A stretch of 64,000 nucleotides of DNA from NCBI RefSeq assembly GCF_022605165.1, contig NC_063070.1:3224001-3288000 (forward strand). Reading direction: 5' to 3'. Of this stretch, positions 1 to 9,893 are shown piece by piece. This stretch comes from Purpureocillium takamizusanense (taxonomy: Eukaryota > Ascomycota > Sordariomycetes > Hypocreales > Ophiocordycipitaceae). Position numbers and translations under genes: made by a program. Below the pieces are notes generated by a model. It did no database searches. It saw only the letters and a program-made list of their open reading frames with translations, and was not told where the DNA came from. How positions within the stretch are numbered: position 1 is the first letter of the stretch; each line of letters begins with the position of its first letter.

Positions 1-95
1 TCCTTCGTTCGTTCGTTCGTTGGCGCGCCGCCGCTGTGGTTTGATACTGTTTACCCCCCCGCACACACACGGCTTCTGACACTGCCAGCTTTTAG

Positions 96-944
96 GCTTC
101 CTCGTGGGATCCCTCGTGGGCAACGAGTTCCGCTCCTCTGCGTTCCGCACGTTTGAGCGCGACAACTACGTCGAGCGCGCCGTCGAGGTCGTCGCGCGCG
201 GGACGCCGACGCAGCACCACTTCCTCGACGGGGCGCTCGTCGACGGCTTCTGCGCGAGCCTCGAGCGCCTGGGCCGCATGTGCCAGAGCGTCGCCGAGGT
301 CCGGTACCTGGCCATGATGCGCCGCATCGCCAGGTCTTTTAATTCCGACATGGCCGAGAGTGAGTAGCCTTGTCCCTCCCCCTTTGCCCTCCTCCCTAGA
401 CGTCCTCTTTGCCCTCCTCCCTGGACCTCCACTCTGCCCTCCTCCTCCCTGGATCTCCACTTTGCCCCCCTCCCTTCCCGCTTCTTGTCAGCCTCCCCAA
501 CCGCCCCCCGGACGGCGCGTCGTCCTCGCTGACAGCCCCGGTCTTGCAGGCTACCGCCAGAGCACGTTTCTGTACGAGCAGCTCGGCCAGCTCACGGCCG
601 ACGAGTACGCCTCGTTCGTGGACCCGCGCAACGACACGGCGCGCCTCGTCATCGCGCACATGCTGGTGCTGGACTGCGTCATGGCCGGGCGCGTCGAGGG
701 TGCCGACGAGCGGCGGTCCGAGCCCCCCGCGGGCCTGCATCGCTACGACTCGCGCAACGTCATGGTCTGCGTCTGGGTCGGCGACATTTATGCCAGCTTG
801 CCGCCCGAGCTGCGGCCCTACGGCGACTGGCCGGCGCGGTTTGCGCGTGGCCTCATGAGCCTCTTCGACGTTGACACGAGTTTCTGGCGGGAGGGAGGCG
901 CCAAGATGCCGCGACTAGAGTGCGCGGAGCAATTCGTACAATAA
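96..944 (+). CDS. C-terminal part of a fungal protein, possibly a transcription factor; 5' end outside window
   Basis: Two exons are visible, 96-359 and 550-944. The first begins after a TTTTAG acceptor in the middle of a codon and has no ATG, so the gene starts left of the window. The donor at 360 (GTGAGT) and the acceptor ending at 549 (TTGCAG) keep the frame, and the stop is TAA at 942-944. The roughly 218 residues are mostly helical, with no zinc cluster, signal peptide or membrane segment. The late stretch RNVMVCVWVGDIY followed by LPPELRPYG resembles the C-terminal region of some Zn2Cys6 regulators, but that is only an impression. The intron is unusually long for this locus (190 nt) and carries a pyrimidine-rich repeat. 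Existence of the gene is fairly sure; its function is not. Confidence 0.55.
379..473 (+). repeat. Pyrimidine-rich tandem repeat inside an intron
   Basis: Three to four imperfect copies of a 25-28 nt unit beginning TTTGCCCTCCTCCCTGG lie inside the intron at 360-549. The copies differ by point changes and one extra CTC. It probably explains the intron's length. Confidence 0.6.
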
Positions 945-1009
945 TTACACGCCTTTGCATGACTCCCAACAGCTCTAGATATATTGGCCTCGGCCGGCTT
1001 CCATCCCCA

Positions 1010-1110
1010 ATTCAAGACCGTCCCTCCGATCCTCTATTCAAGACATTCCCCGCGATCCTCTATTCAAGGCCATCCCTTCGATTATCCATTCAAGACCGTC
1101 CCTCCGCCTT
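1010..1110. repeat. 26-bp minisatellite, four copies, reaching into the RTA1 gene 3' end
   Basis: Copies begin with ATTCAAG at 1010, 1036, 1062 and 1088, an exact 26-bp period. They diverge by a few bases each. The fourth copy overlaps the last codons and stop of the minus-strand RTA1-like gene (stop at 1090-1092), so copy-number change could alter its 3' end. Confidence 0.8.
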
Positions 1111-2069
1111 GGAACGTCGCCACCAGCGTCGACTTTTGAGCGCCACCTCCTCGTCCGACGCCACCTTCTTGGGAGCCGCGCCATCCTTGCCCAGGTATCG
1201 GCTCGGGTGCCAGATGCAGAAGACGCCAATGGCCCCGACCATGGGCAGCGCCTCGAACACCCAGAACAGCCACTCGGTGCGGAAGGCATAGCCGTTCATG
1301 CCCTCGCCGAACTCGCACACGCGGTAGATGGTGCGGATCTGTCGGCGTCAGTTGGGGCGTGGCCCAGCAGCCCGGGCAGGTGACGTACCATGATGAGAGC
1401 GCTCGACACGTAGACAGCGCGCAAAACGAACCTCCATCCCTGCGGCGCGTCCGGCGCCGTCTCCCGGTTGGCCAGCACGTGGAAGCGGCCGAACACGCAG
1501 AGGAAGAGGCCAAACGAGACGAGCTGGAACACGAGGCCGCCAATGAGCACGTTCCGGCCGATGCGCTCCGTCGAGCCTGTCCAGTTGTCGCTGCTGGCGA
1601 TGCCGGAGCCGTTGCCCTGGACGAGAAAGGCGACCACGTCACACGCGACGAAGATGGGCGTCAGCCGCCGGCCCGGCACGCCGAGAATGCGGTGGCGCGC
1701 GGGAGGAAGGACGGCGCGGATGAGGCGGCTGATGAGGAGGTAGTTGCCGGCCGCGATCAAGACGGGCGCGAGCACCGTAAACGTGAGCGTCATGACAAAC
1801 GGAGACTACATCCATCGTCAGCGAGGAGCGCCAGTGTCGTCTGTCCGACGCCATGGACGTACCAGCTCAGAGCGGTGGTTCGCCGAGTAGGCGCGCAAGA
1901 CGTAGCCAGCTACCTCGATAGCGGCGCCGATTACCACGACGGAAAAGTACCATGATCGATAGCGTACCCACGTCAGGTAGGTGATGGCGATGAAGAGGAC
2001 TCCATACACGGCGCTGCCGAGGATGGCGAGCGCAAGCGAGGGATTGTACATCCAAACATCCGTAGACAT
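1090..2069 (-). CDS. RTA1-like seven-transmembrane protein
   Basis: Exons 2069-1863, 1805-1389 and 1338-1090 join in phase 0 to give 290 residues. Both donors are GTACGT. The ATG at 2069 opens a protein with about seven hydrophobic segments. The final exon carries the family hallmark IRTIYRVCEF, then an EWLFWVFEALPM-type helix and WHPSRYLG, as in RTA1 (PF04479) proteins. Members are plasma-membrane proteins linked to lipid translocation or sterol and toxicant resistance (RTA1, RSB1 in yeast); the substrate here is unknown. The tail is basic (KSRRWWRRSK). A second family member lies at 17769-18720, and the two are clearly different in sequence. Nothing nearby indicates a specific pathway. Confidence 0.9.
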
Positions 2070-5000
2070 TGTGTCGGTTTAATCGTAGGTGAAAGTCAAT
2101 GGAGAGTTGATTGATGCTTGATTGCGACAAGCCCGTCGTCCAGCTTTATATCGGCCACGACTGCCTTGCTTCGCGCGCCATGCTTCGCGGCCATGGTCGA
2201 CTAACCTGCCCGAGACACAACTCGTTTGCCTATTCCGCGTCTGGACCGATCGGGTTCAATGCAAGCCGCGCAGCGCTAGCATAGCCACGACCGCCATGAT
2301 CCATCTGAACCGCTCAGGGGCAACGGCATCGTCAAAGTGAAGCCAGCTCGTTTGCCCGTTTCGGCATGGCGTGGGTTCGTGACGCGGTGAATACGCGGTG
2401 AATCCGATGGATGCGACGGGCCAATCAGCGACTCGTCACTCCACCATGGCGACAGCCCTAAATCTCTAACGGCGTTGCGGAACGACACGCGTCGCGCCCC
2501 TGAGCATGATGCACTGAATGACTCAGCCTGGAAATGCGGCGGCTCGAGCACGTGCAAGCTCTTCCGTGGGAATCAATCAATCTCGAATGCGGTCGGCTAG
2601 ACACACGCCAGCGTGGAGCACTGGGCATCCCGGTGTGCCTGGCCGTGAGACCGGAGCCGAAAGGGAAAACGAGCCCACACTGACAACGGGTCAGCAGTGG
2701 ATGCGACGCACTGCTTATTACACGCCAATTTGGATGCTACCCGCCCGCCGACACCCCTGGTGAGAGTGTTCGCGTCAATCGGCCCGCCCGTTATTGCGGC
2801 TGATAAGGCTGAGGTCGCGGGCAAGCTTTTTGGGGGCCGTCGGTGCAGGCCTGTGGACAGAGGCCATGTCGACGTCGATAATAAAGGCGGTGGCAAACGC
2901 TGCATGGCGATGATGGCACGCACCGAGGCATGTGAAGCTCGTCTGCAAGAGGCGCTTGAAATAGGTGCGTATAGGGTAGCCGGGGTATCCCGGAACTGCA
3001 ACGCGGCGAAGCAACCCGACCAGCAGCTCTATCGAGACTCCAGGCGCGTCGCGGGCGCAGCTGCAGGGTGACGAAAAGGTCAATCAAGTCAGTTTCATCT
3101 TGCCAAGCGGGCTGCATGCAGACAGTCCATCGGGGCTGACTGGAGTTGACTGCGCTCGAGTGTCTTGACGGCTGTTGGTTGTCGTTGCGGTCGGTTGTCT
3201 TGATGACTCTGCGTCGAGCCGGAACCGTATGTTGCAGACAGCGACGTGGAAAAGCGACGCCGGCTGTCGCGGCAGGGCGCGAGGTCTGTCTGATCGCTGC
3301 GTGAAACAAGAGCCGTTGATGATGCGAAGAGGTTGCAACGTGTAAGAGTTGCGTTGTCGACGCAGTCATAGGTTGTCTGTCAGCATGGCATGGAGCCGAA
3401 CCTGGAAGGCATGCCATTCGCAACTGCCCTGTGAGACACACACAGGCTGACGGGCCAGGCAGGCGCGACTCAAAAGCACCAACCACTTCAACCTCCTCAT
3501 CGCCATCACCGCCACCACCACCACCACCATCAGCTCCTCCGTTTAAAACGGTGCCCCATGGGCTACGAATACGACGCTGCAACAATTCGAAAAATTCAAG
3601 AATTCATTTTATCCCTTTATTTCTCTCCCCCCCCAGTCGCCTCGTCCGTACTCCAGGCTCACCGCCCCGCCGGCTGCATCTGCGTGGTCATCTGCCAGAT
3701 GGTTGCTGAGCTGGCACTCGACTCCCACCCTCCTCCTGCATGCGGCACCCACGCCCGTGGCAAAACACCTGCCTCGAGCTGACCGTCTGTCGTGTCGCGC
3801 TGGCTGAGTGAGCAGCCAGCCACGCCCCCCGGCCGCCGCCAGACGGGCCGCCTCCCGTCCCGTCTCCCGTGCTCCGGCGACGGTGAGGCGTCGCCCCTCG
3901 CAGCGCCCGCGTGGCACCGCGCTCGCTGCCGGGCTATCACATTCGCACGCCGCTCGTCGCCTGGGGGAGCTCACCAGATGCCTCCGGATGGATTCACGCG
4001 AGACCTTGTCTACCAAGGCCTTGTCCCTCGTAGCCTATGTCGTCGGCCTTACTTACGGCCATCCGGTCAGCCGTTGCGTTCGCGGCCCATCGAAAGACTA
4101 CGGCCGCGTACGTGGCATCCGCTAATGTATGCACTGGCGCGCAACACGAACTGGATTTGACATGTGGGCGCGCGCGCCGTCGATGCGGAGGCCGACGACC
4201 AGCTGCTAGAACTGCGTTGCGGCATTAGCGCCCGGACGCCAAAGACGCCCTCAAACTGTCCGGACTGCCCGTCACGGTGCGGTGTCACTGAGCTCTCGCC
4301 CGGCCTGCCGCGAACTCTGGTTGATAGCCCATCACCGCCTCAGCTCCAGTCGGCATCGCGAACACAGCAACGATGCACCGGTGACATGCCAATCACGGAC
4401 CTGCGTCCATGCCGCTGTCCGCCATCGCTGGCCACAGTCCCGTCCAGTCTGCAAAGGCACAGTAGAGACACGCATGCGACAGCCGGCGTCCGGCTTGCGC
4501 GCGTGCTACGACGTCGGCGCCGCGATTCATTCACTGCGAGCGTCACTGGCTTGCCCGTCGTCTCGCGGCTCGGTATCGCTGCCGTGCGACCCCGGATCGC
4601 TGTCCTGTCACCCGGGCCGCACCTCGCGGCGGCGTGCGATTGTCGGGCGATTTGACCATCGGTGTTGCAGCGTCTACCAAGAGAGGATGACTTAGATAGG
4701 CAATCCAGCGAGAGCAATGGGTGGCCGATACTGGAAAGCCGTGTCACGGGAGTCACGGGCTTGCGAATGGCGAGAGCATTCGCCCGCCGAGCAACTCGTA
4801 TCGGTTCCTGTCTTGGGATATGCGTGATGCCTTGTCTGGCCGCGCACGGCACAGTGTAAGCGGACGTTGTGATTGATAGCACGTGGGTAACACGCTGGCC
4901 CAATTGCACGCCGTCGAAGCAGGTCGAGACATGGACTCGCGATTGCTTCAGACCCACGCTGTTGTTACCGCTGGAAGCACACTGGGATGACCGGGAATGA

Positions 5001-5372
5001 GTCGAGCCGACTCCTTGCCACTGCAAACCCGCGCCGCAAACACGTCCCGACAACCTTCAACCTCACCAGACGCCAGCAATTCCGGACAAACTGGAGGCAA
5101 TCTCTTTCGATGACTGGTTTCGCTTCTGAGTCACAGGCAGTAATTATGAGCCATCGCTCCCCAGAAGAGAATAGCGCCTGCCCCACCAACGACGCTGCTG
5201 CCACGACGTCACTCAAAACCGACGACACGGCCTCAGCTTCTGTCGCCCAGCTCACCTCAAGTTCTCAGCTCACGACTTTCCTTCAGCGCCCGCCTTGAAC
5301 CGCATTCGGTCCTTGTCCCATTCACGCAGCATTTCCTTGCACTTGCATCCGACCAGCGCACCTATCAAATCA
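2070..5372. other. Long intergenic stretch without a recognisable gene
   Basis: About 3.3 kb. Open frames exist on both strands but show no recognisable domain or coding logic, and most begin at non-ATG codons. A CCA/CAT-type microsatellite lies at about 3508-3536. The part next to 2070 should hold the RTA1 gene promoter, and the part before 5373 that of the zinc-finger gene. An unannotated noncoding RNA cannot be excluded. Confidence 0.5.
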
Positions 5373-7403
5373 ATGATCTCCTTAAAGCACACCGGGCGGA
5401 CCAGGCAAGTGGTCGCGGAGCCGTCGTCTTCGCGCATCGTCCCCCGCCCAGTTCCCGAATCGCAGGCGCAGGACCCGCGCGGGTACCAGCTCGCCCAGCT
5501 GCGCCGCCGCTTCTCACCCCGCGAAACGGCTGTCGGCGGCGCCACCTCGCTCGTCTTCAAGCTTGTCCCGTCAGACCCCGACTTCCCCTTTGAGCTGGCG
5601 CATCTCGAGTGCGACCTGCGCGTGCCCGACGCATACCCCGAGGCGAGACCCCAGCTGCGCGTGCGAAATAGCGACATGCCCCGCGGCTTCGCCATCAACG
5701 TCGAACGCGGGTGGGAGCGCCTGGCCGAGAGGCGGACATCGACGTTGCTGGCCCTGGTCAACGCGCTCGACAAGAACCTCGAAAGCTTCCTCTCGGAGCA
5801 AAAGGCCGAGACGGTCAAGCTCGTGCCCGTAAAGGACACGCGCCACCTCGATGCGGAGCACGCCGGGGTCCCCTCCCCGGCGCAACCGCAACCGCAACCG
5901 CAGCAACTCGCCGCGAGGCCCAAGCCGCCGCCCTACAAGCCCGAACCCACATATACGAGGGAGCAGACCGCCGAGGCCAAGGCCCGGCGCGCGCAAGAGG
6001 TGCGCCAGCTCGAGGCACGCATGGGTAGGCTGCCCCGGTTCCGCCGATCTCCCGACGGCGTCGTCTTCACGCTCCCCATCGAGCCCAAGCGCCGCGACGA
6101 GCTACCCCCCGGCCTGCACTCGGTCAACAGCCTGCACCTCATCGTGCCGCTCCTGTATCCCCTGCAGGACCTGCGCGTGCAGCTCAACGAGGCTGACGCC
6201 GCCGACGCGGAGCCCGTGGAAGAGCTGTTTACGCAGCGCGCCGCGTCGCAAAAGAGCATGTCCCTCATGAGCCACGTCAACTACCTCGCCCAAAACCTCC
6301 ACACACTCGACAAGCAGGCGAGACTGGCCAAAAAGGCCCAGGAAGCCGAGGCGCAAAAGGAGGCGGAGCAGGAGGCGGAGCGGGAGGCGGCGAGAGCAGC
6401 GGAAAGGGTGCAGCAAGAGGCACAGCAAAAGCCTCAAGAGACGGAGAACACGCACATCAAGGTCATCCCGCGGCCACCTGAATGGGACAGAGACTCGGAT
6501 GAGGACGAGGATACGGAGGAGTCGTCAGACGACGGCGGCGCGGCACTCCCCGAAGAACCCGCCGAGGCGGCCACGGCAGCGGCCACGGACACGCCCGAGC
6601 GCGGCACCATGATTTCCTTTCCGTATGTTGAGCTCCACGGCATCGAGGTCCTCCAGGTCTCCCTTCTGAGCCTCACCGTCAAGTGCGAGCGCTGCAGGAC
6701 CCCCAACGACATGACGGGCCTCAAGCCCGGCGTCGAGAAGAAGGGCAGCTGCAGCAAGTGCGGCACCCAGCTCGCGGCCCTCTTCCGCCAGCAGCTCGTC
6801 CACCAAAACTCGACGCGCGCCGGATTCATCGACCTGTCCGGATGCCGCGTCGCCGATATGCTCCCCAGCACCTTCGTGCCGACGTGCTCGCGCTGCTCGA
6901 CGCCCTGCCAGGGGCTCGTCTCCGTCCGTGGCGAGACTACGACAAACGTGTGCCGCGAGTGCCACGGCAAGTTTACCTTCAAGGTGCCGGAGGTCAAGTT
7001 CCTCTTCATCACCCCCGGCTCGCGGGCCCCGCCCACCATGGGCCCCCGGCGCCGCGTCGAGAAGCTCGGCCTCCACGCGGGGGAGCCGCTCCCGGACCGC
7101 GGCGCCTGCGCCCACTACCGCAAGTCGTTTCGCTGGTTCCGATTCTCGTGCTGCAGCCGTGTTCACCCCTGCGACCGCTGCCACGACGCCGCCGAGGACC
7201 ACATGAATGAGTGGGCCAACCGCATGATCTGCGGCTTCTGCAGCCGTGAGCAAAACTACGCCGTCGACTCGTGCACGTTTTGCGGCCGTAGCGTCATCGG
7301 CAAGCGCGGCAGGGGCTTCTGGGAGGGCGGCAAAGGAACCAGGGACCAGCGCACCATGAGCAGAAAGGACCCGCGCAAGTACAAGAGATTGGGGCCGGGT
7401 TAA
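5373..7403 (+). CDS. RWD-like / CHY zinc-finger protein
   Basis: A single-exon frame of 676 residues. The first ATG in frame is at 5373; upstream the frame is open but has no ATG. Residues about 30-145 look like an RWD-type fold and about 210-310 like a second such segment. These are followed by an Ala/Glu-rich coiled-coil stretch (about 320-365) and an acidic linker. The C-terminal half is zinc-binding: CERC...CSKC, CSRC...CREC, then a CHY finger at about 579-638 (CAHY, CC, PCDRCHD, CGFC, CTFCG). CHY fingers are known from RCHY1/Pirh2 and yeast Hot13, but there is no RING here. A role in ubiquitin-linked or metal handling is inference; the domains are clear. Confidence 0.88.
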   Translation: MISLKHTGRTRQVVAEPSSSRIVPRPVPESQAQDPRGYQLAQLRRRFSPRETAVGGATSLVFKLVPSDPDFPFELAHLECDLRVPDAYPEARPQLRVRNSDMPRGFAINVERGWERLAERRTSTLLALVNALDKNLESFLSEQKAETVKLVPVKDTRHLDAEHAGVPSPAQPQPQPQQLAARPKPPPYKPEPTYTREQTAEAKARRAQEVRQLEARMGRLPRFRRSPDGVVFTLPIEPKRRDELPPGLHSVNSLHLIVPLLYPLQDLRVQLNEADAADAEPVEELFTQRAASQKSMSLMSHVNYLAQNLHTLDKQARLAKKAQEAEAQKEAEQEAEREAARAAERVQQEAQQKPQETENTHIKVIPRPPEWDRDSDEDEDTEESSDDGGAALPEEPAEAATAAATDTPERGTMISFPYVELHGIEVLQVSLLSLTVKCERCRTPNDMTGLKPGVEKKGSCSKCGTQLAALFRQQLVHQNSTRAGFIDLSGCRVADMLPSTFVPTCSRCSTPCQGLVSVRGETTTNVCRECHGKFTFKVPEVKFLFITPGSRAPPTMGPRRRVEKLGLHAGEPLPDRGACAHYRKSFRWFRFSCCSRVHPCDRCHDAAEDHMNEWANRMICGFCSREQNYAVDSCTFCGRSVIGKRGRGFWEGGKGTRDQRTMSRKDPRKYKRLGPG

Positions 7404-8191
7404 AGGCTGTCACGGCACAGACACGCCGTCTTGCCCAACTTAAAAAATTGTAAAAAATACAGACGAATCGAAAAAAATTGAATAAACCACAAAATGCAAA
7501 TGTACTCGATACTTCGATTGTCAGTCCGACTTCGACGCCACGGATGGCTGCTTCCGGCGCGTCGCCGTCACAAGGCCATGGCCACGGGTCCGGGGACGTC
7601 GAGGCAGCGGCATCCGCCCCATTGTCCGGCTCCCGCACGTAGCTATTGTCGTGCGTGGCGCGCGGAAGAGGCGCGCATCACTATTTCTAGACGCTGGCCG
7701 CCTATCCTGTACGGTGCCGCGTGTGCAATGCGCAGTGGAATGTTGTTGCCACGGCGTCTGCGGGGAGAGCTGCCAACGGGGCGGCGAGTCCATACTTTGC
7801 GCATTCTGTACCGTGAAGGCAGTCAGCAATGCACTAACAAACTATAGCTGTACGCTACGGTGAGCTGTCAATAGTGGTTGTATTTTGGTGATTCTTCTGT
7901 AGGTCCTGTTAGCGACGATGGTCGTGGTTAAAGCAATGCATGGTGCGGGTAGGAAATGTGTGAGAATGGTTTTGAGAGGCGAGCTAGTCGTGATGAAGCA
8001 CAGTAATGACAATATGACACCCACCACCAGGCCTAGCCACCAACTGACGTACTATACCCCTGAAACCATGACTCTCATTTCCCAGACTGTATCAACCTGA
8101 GTGGTATCTCTTTCCGCACGCGCGACGTTGTTAACCATAGTCAACCATTTTCTGATGACTTTTTGCGTCTGTTTCGGGCTCTGCCATCGCC
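7404..8191. other. Intergenic, convergent gene 3' ends
   Basis: Lies between the 3' ends of the CHY-finger gene (+) and the zinc-knuckle gene (-). It begins with an A/T-rich tract (about 7440-7500) suited to a 3' UTR and polyadenylation. No further gene seen. Confidence 0.5.
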
Positions 8192-9178
8192 TCAAGTCGT
8201 GAAAGGCTGCGGACCTATCCGCTGCGAGAGCATTGCGATGCCGACTTCCCTTGTGCGTCCTTGGTCGACTTCGTTTCCGGACGCGTCGAAGCGAAAAGGC
8301 CCTTCGTAGCATTGAACGGCCAAGTTCCAACGCTTCTCTTCTCGAAGCTTCTTGACAAACCCCCCAGACCAGGGAAAATCTCGGGGCAGCGGTCGTCCAG
8401 TCCTCCACCACGCGTCGATGAGGGCATACGCGTCATTCATATTCTTCATGAGCAGCTGCGGGAGCTTGGCCCGCTCCGTGAAGCACACCCGAAACTGGCC
8501 CTCGAAGCTCAGCTGGAGCCATTTGTGGCACTCGTCGATCAGGTGGTCCGTGGAGTTGCAGAGCGTGCATGCGGCGAGCAGGCCGTCGGCGTTGGCCCTG
8601 ATGCACTCGCGGGCAACGTGAGTTTCCTGGTTGCACACGCCGCAGGGGGCGGAGGAAGGCGGGGTGTCGCTCGGTGACGATGCTGGGCTTTGATGGCTCG
8701 TTGGTGCCGTGTTGTATGGGATTTCGGGATGAGCCGTACTGGGGTTTGCCAGGGGCGTGCTGTCCCCCCCTCGCTGCTGATCCAGTTGCAGTTGCGGTTC
8801 CGTCTCTCGCCAGAAGGTGTCTTGATCCTCTGGAGCGGCGCCTTGATCAGTAGGTATCAACGCAAGCGACTGGTCTGAGCCCGTACCCGTAGCATTAAGA
8901 AGACCGCCCCGGCGGCGACGGCCGCGGCCGCCGCGACGGCGGCGACGCCGACGATAGCGACCGCCATGGTTGCCATAGCCGCCTCCACCGCGATGCCCAG
9001 GTCCCCCACTAACCCCCGAGGCCCAAGATTGCCCGTGCGCATGATTATCTCCTCGGAAGAAATGGCCACCGAAAAGACCGACAACAAATTCTTCAGCAGG
9101 TATGGAAATGTGGCTGTCTTGCCGTCCGAAGCCCGAAGCTCCCGCGAGGCCGCCCCGGCGAGAGCGACGAGAGGGCAT
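8192..9178 (-). CDS. RGG/Arg-rich protein with two CCHC zinc knuckles
   Basis: 328 residues from the ATG at 9178; the frame is open further upstream but without ATG. The N-terminal third is Gly/Arg-rich (RGG-like, with a run of arginines at about 75-90), typical of RNA-binding disordered regions. After a Ser/Pro-rich linker come two canonical C-x2-C-x4-H-x4-C knuckles, C179-C192 and C204-C217. The final 110 residues hold conserved-looking Trp/Phe motifs. Knuckles bind single-stranded RNA or DNA, so an RNA-binding role is inferred. No reverse transcriptase, integrase or protease is adjacent, so there is no direct sign that it is a retroelement gag. A short in-frame intron cannot be ruled out. 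Confidence 0.65.
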   Translation of the reverse strand: MPSRRSRRGGLAGASGFGRQDSHISIPAEEFVVGLFGGHFFRGDNHAHGQSWASGVSGGPGHRGGGGYGNHGGRYRRRRRRRGGRGRRRRGGLLNATGTGSDQSLALIPTDQGAAPEDQDTFWRETEPQLQLDQQRGGDSTPLANPSTAHPEIPYNTAPTSHQSPASSPSDTPPSSAPCGVCNQETHVARECIRANADGLLAACTLCNSTDHLIDECHKWLQLSFEGQFRVCFTERAKLPQLLMKNMNDAYALIDAWWRTGRPLPRDFPWSGGFVKKLREEKRWNLAVQCYEGPFRFDASGNEVDQGRTREVGIAMLSQRIGPQPFTT

Positions 9179-9893
9179 TATGCCAGTGTTGGGGACCTGG
9201 CGATAAAACGACAGTGGTGAGTGCAGAATGCACAACGAAGCCAACCGCTTGGAAGACGATGATGGCTTTGGTGTAGTTGCGAGTGGGCGTGTTGTGTGCG
9301 CGCGTCTTGTGTGTGCGCGCGACACAGCCTAGAAAAACCCTAGCTGGGCAGACGAGGAAGGAGCGAACGAACACTTGCCGACCTCGAGAACCCATCACAT
9401 GACCATTCAAATTGCTATGGGAACCATTTTAACCTCGTGGCAAGGTCGTCCATGTGCTGCTGAACACGTGAAGGACGCGTTCGGGCAGCTCTATGGAGGT
9501 AGCGTGATGGCTTCCGGTGCCGGATACTGTCCGTGAATCAGCGGGCTCGGCGCCCTTGGAAGTAGGCAGACCAGCCGAGGCGGGCTCACAACTGGTTTTG
9601 GTGATGCTGACCAGTGCTTGCACGGAGACCAATAGCAGGGGGGAATGCCAACAGCTGGCCTGAACAGGAGCAGGCCAAGGACCCGGGCCAGAATGGCACA
9701 ACAAACTTGGAGGACGCGGGATGCAGATGAGGCCATGAAAATTCTATGAGCTGTTACTAAAGGGGGAACACAGTCGTGCCCGGCACCATTGAACAAGCAG
9801 TGTTTCATCCCATGTCGGTTTGAGTCCATCAAGTTATACGTCGCGGTGAACTCTAGTAGACAACCATCAAAATATACCGAGAAAACGTGCGGC
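9179..9893. other. Intergenic; upstream of the zinc-knuckle gene
   Basis: Contains a GT/CG-alternating stretch (about 9285-9325) just upstream of the zinc-knuckle gene and the 3' flank of the carboxylesterase gene. No additional gene seen. Confidence 0.45.

Noticed and set aside
1..22. TTCG tetranucleotide run at the left edge
   Set aside because: Only about four copies, inside the intron that precedes the first visible exon; not informative.
2791..3585. A 264-codon open frame on the - strand
   Set aside because: Begins outside any ATG, contains low-complexity Gly/Asp runs from the CCA repeat and has no domain; overlapping frames exist on the other strand.
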